NCBI GenBank assembly: GCA_002441265.1
Contig: DJVQ01000037.1
Span: forward strand, 1-14,736
Source: Syntrophaceae bacterium UBA6252
GTDB taxonomy: Bacteria; Desulfobacterota; Syntrophia; Syntrophales; UBA6807
Direction: 5' to 3'
Length of the DNA stretch: 14,736 nucleotides
A program made the translations under genes and the position numbers. Below the pieces are notes generated by a model, which searched no databases, was not told the DNA's origin, and was given only the letters and a program-made list of their open reading frames with translations. Below, piece by piece: positions 14,588 to 14,736 of the stretch; the first letter of the stretch is position 1; every line of letters begins with the position of its first letter.

Positions 14588-14682
14588 CCCTGCATGCATT
14601 TCGGACACCGGGAAATGTGTGGATGCTCGTAACCGGAGATGAAACGGGAAAACGGGCAGGCTCTTTATCGATACGTTACGTA

Positions 14683-14736
14683 TTGACGGCCTCGTAAAAA
14701 GTCCATATGCTGTGTTGCCCTTCTTCCCTCGTCCCT
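14683..14736. repeat. End of a dispersed intergenic repeat, cut by the window edge
   Basis: The stretch beginning TTGACGGCCTCGTAAAAAGT and continuing through CATATGCTG to CCCTCGT resembles a repeat I remember from intergenic regions of Geobacter and other Desulfobacterota, usually bounded by inverted GACTTTTTACGAGGCCGTCAA-like ends. Only one end is present. A small perfect dyad (ATACGT-T-ACGTAT, 14671-14683) adjoins it. The match is from memory, not from a search. Confidence 0.4.

Larger units (their letters stand above)
14438..14648 (-). repeat. Regulatory module copy B (pairs with 5711-5920)
   Basis: This is the partner of the module upstream of the DUF1302 operon, with a constant coordinate offset of 8727 over most of its length. 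It is more AT-rich than copy A between dyad and promoter (14488-14558), as would suit DNA bending by IHF. The distance from dyad centre to the -24 element is identical in the two copies. Confidence 0.75.

Noticed and set aside
14227..14595. Minus-strand frame of 122 codons upstream of the SCP2-like gene
   Set aside because: It runs straight through the dyad and the sigma-54 promoter, so it would not be transcribed whole; the equivalent frame is not kept in module copy A.
5711..14648. The paired modules as ends of a transposon
   Set aside because: They are direct rather than inverted, strongly diverged, enclose an intact molybdoenzyme operon without transposase or integrase, and contain working promoter motifs pointing at operons.

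Overview
The window looks like chromosomal DNA of a GC-rich anaerobic bacterium, most likely a member of the Desulfobacterota (the former Deltaproteobacteria). This placement is an inference from gene content: a MOP-type (Desulfovibrio gigas-like) aldehyde oxidoreductase with its dedicated maturation genes, a DsrC/TusE homologue, two sigma-54 promoters, and a dispersed intergenic repeat at the right edge of a kind I associate with that phylum. Every gene I can support lies on the minus strand, so transcription runs from right to left.

Right-hand operon (about 14445 down to 6136), in transcription order: SCP2-like lipid carrier, one-chain molybdenum/[2Fe-2S] aldehyde oxidoreductase, DsrC/TusE-like protein, cysteine desulfurase, XdhC-family maturation factor, MobA/MocA-like NTP transferase fused to an HD domain, and a MoeA/MogA-like molybdopterin-binding protein with a C-terminal cysteine cluster. 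The first gene may handle a hydrophobic ligand and the second is the enzyme. The other five plausibly make, sulfurate and deliver its molybdenum cofactor, and several of them overlap or nearly touch.

Left-hand operon (about 5718 down past position 1), in transcription order: DUF1302 outer-membrane protein, DUF1329 periplasmic protein, YCF48/BNR-repeat periplasmic protein, and an RND/MMPL-type transporter cut by the window edge. These four families are commonly found together and look like an envelope-spanning system for a hydrophobic compound.

The most notable signal is outside the genes. Upstream of each operon lies a diverged copy of the same module of about 210 bp, in the same orientation and alignable with a single one-base gap. 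Each copy has a 29-bp dyad centred exactly 103 bp upstream of a textbook sigma-54 -24/-12 promoter (TGGCATGCAAGTTGCT and TGGCATATAAGTTGCT). This suggests that one enhancer-binding activator switches on both operons together. That would link a molybdenum aldehyde oxidoreductase and an SCP2 lipid carrier to an envelope transport system.

The stretches without genes are 5221-6135 (long leader of the left operon, sigma-54 module, palindromes) and 14196-14736 (leader of the right operon, sigma-54 module, dispersed-repeat end). I see no rRNA, tRNA, CRISPR array or transposase gene.
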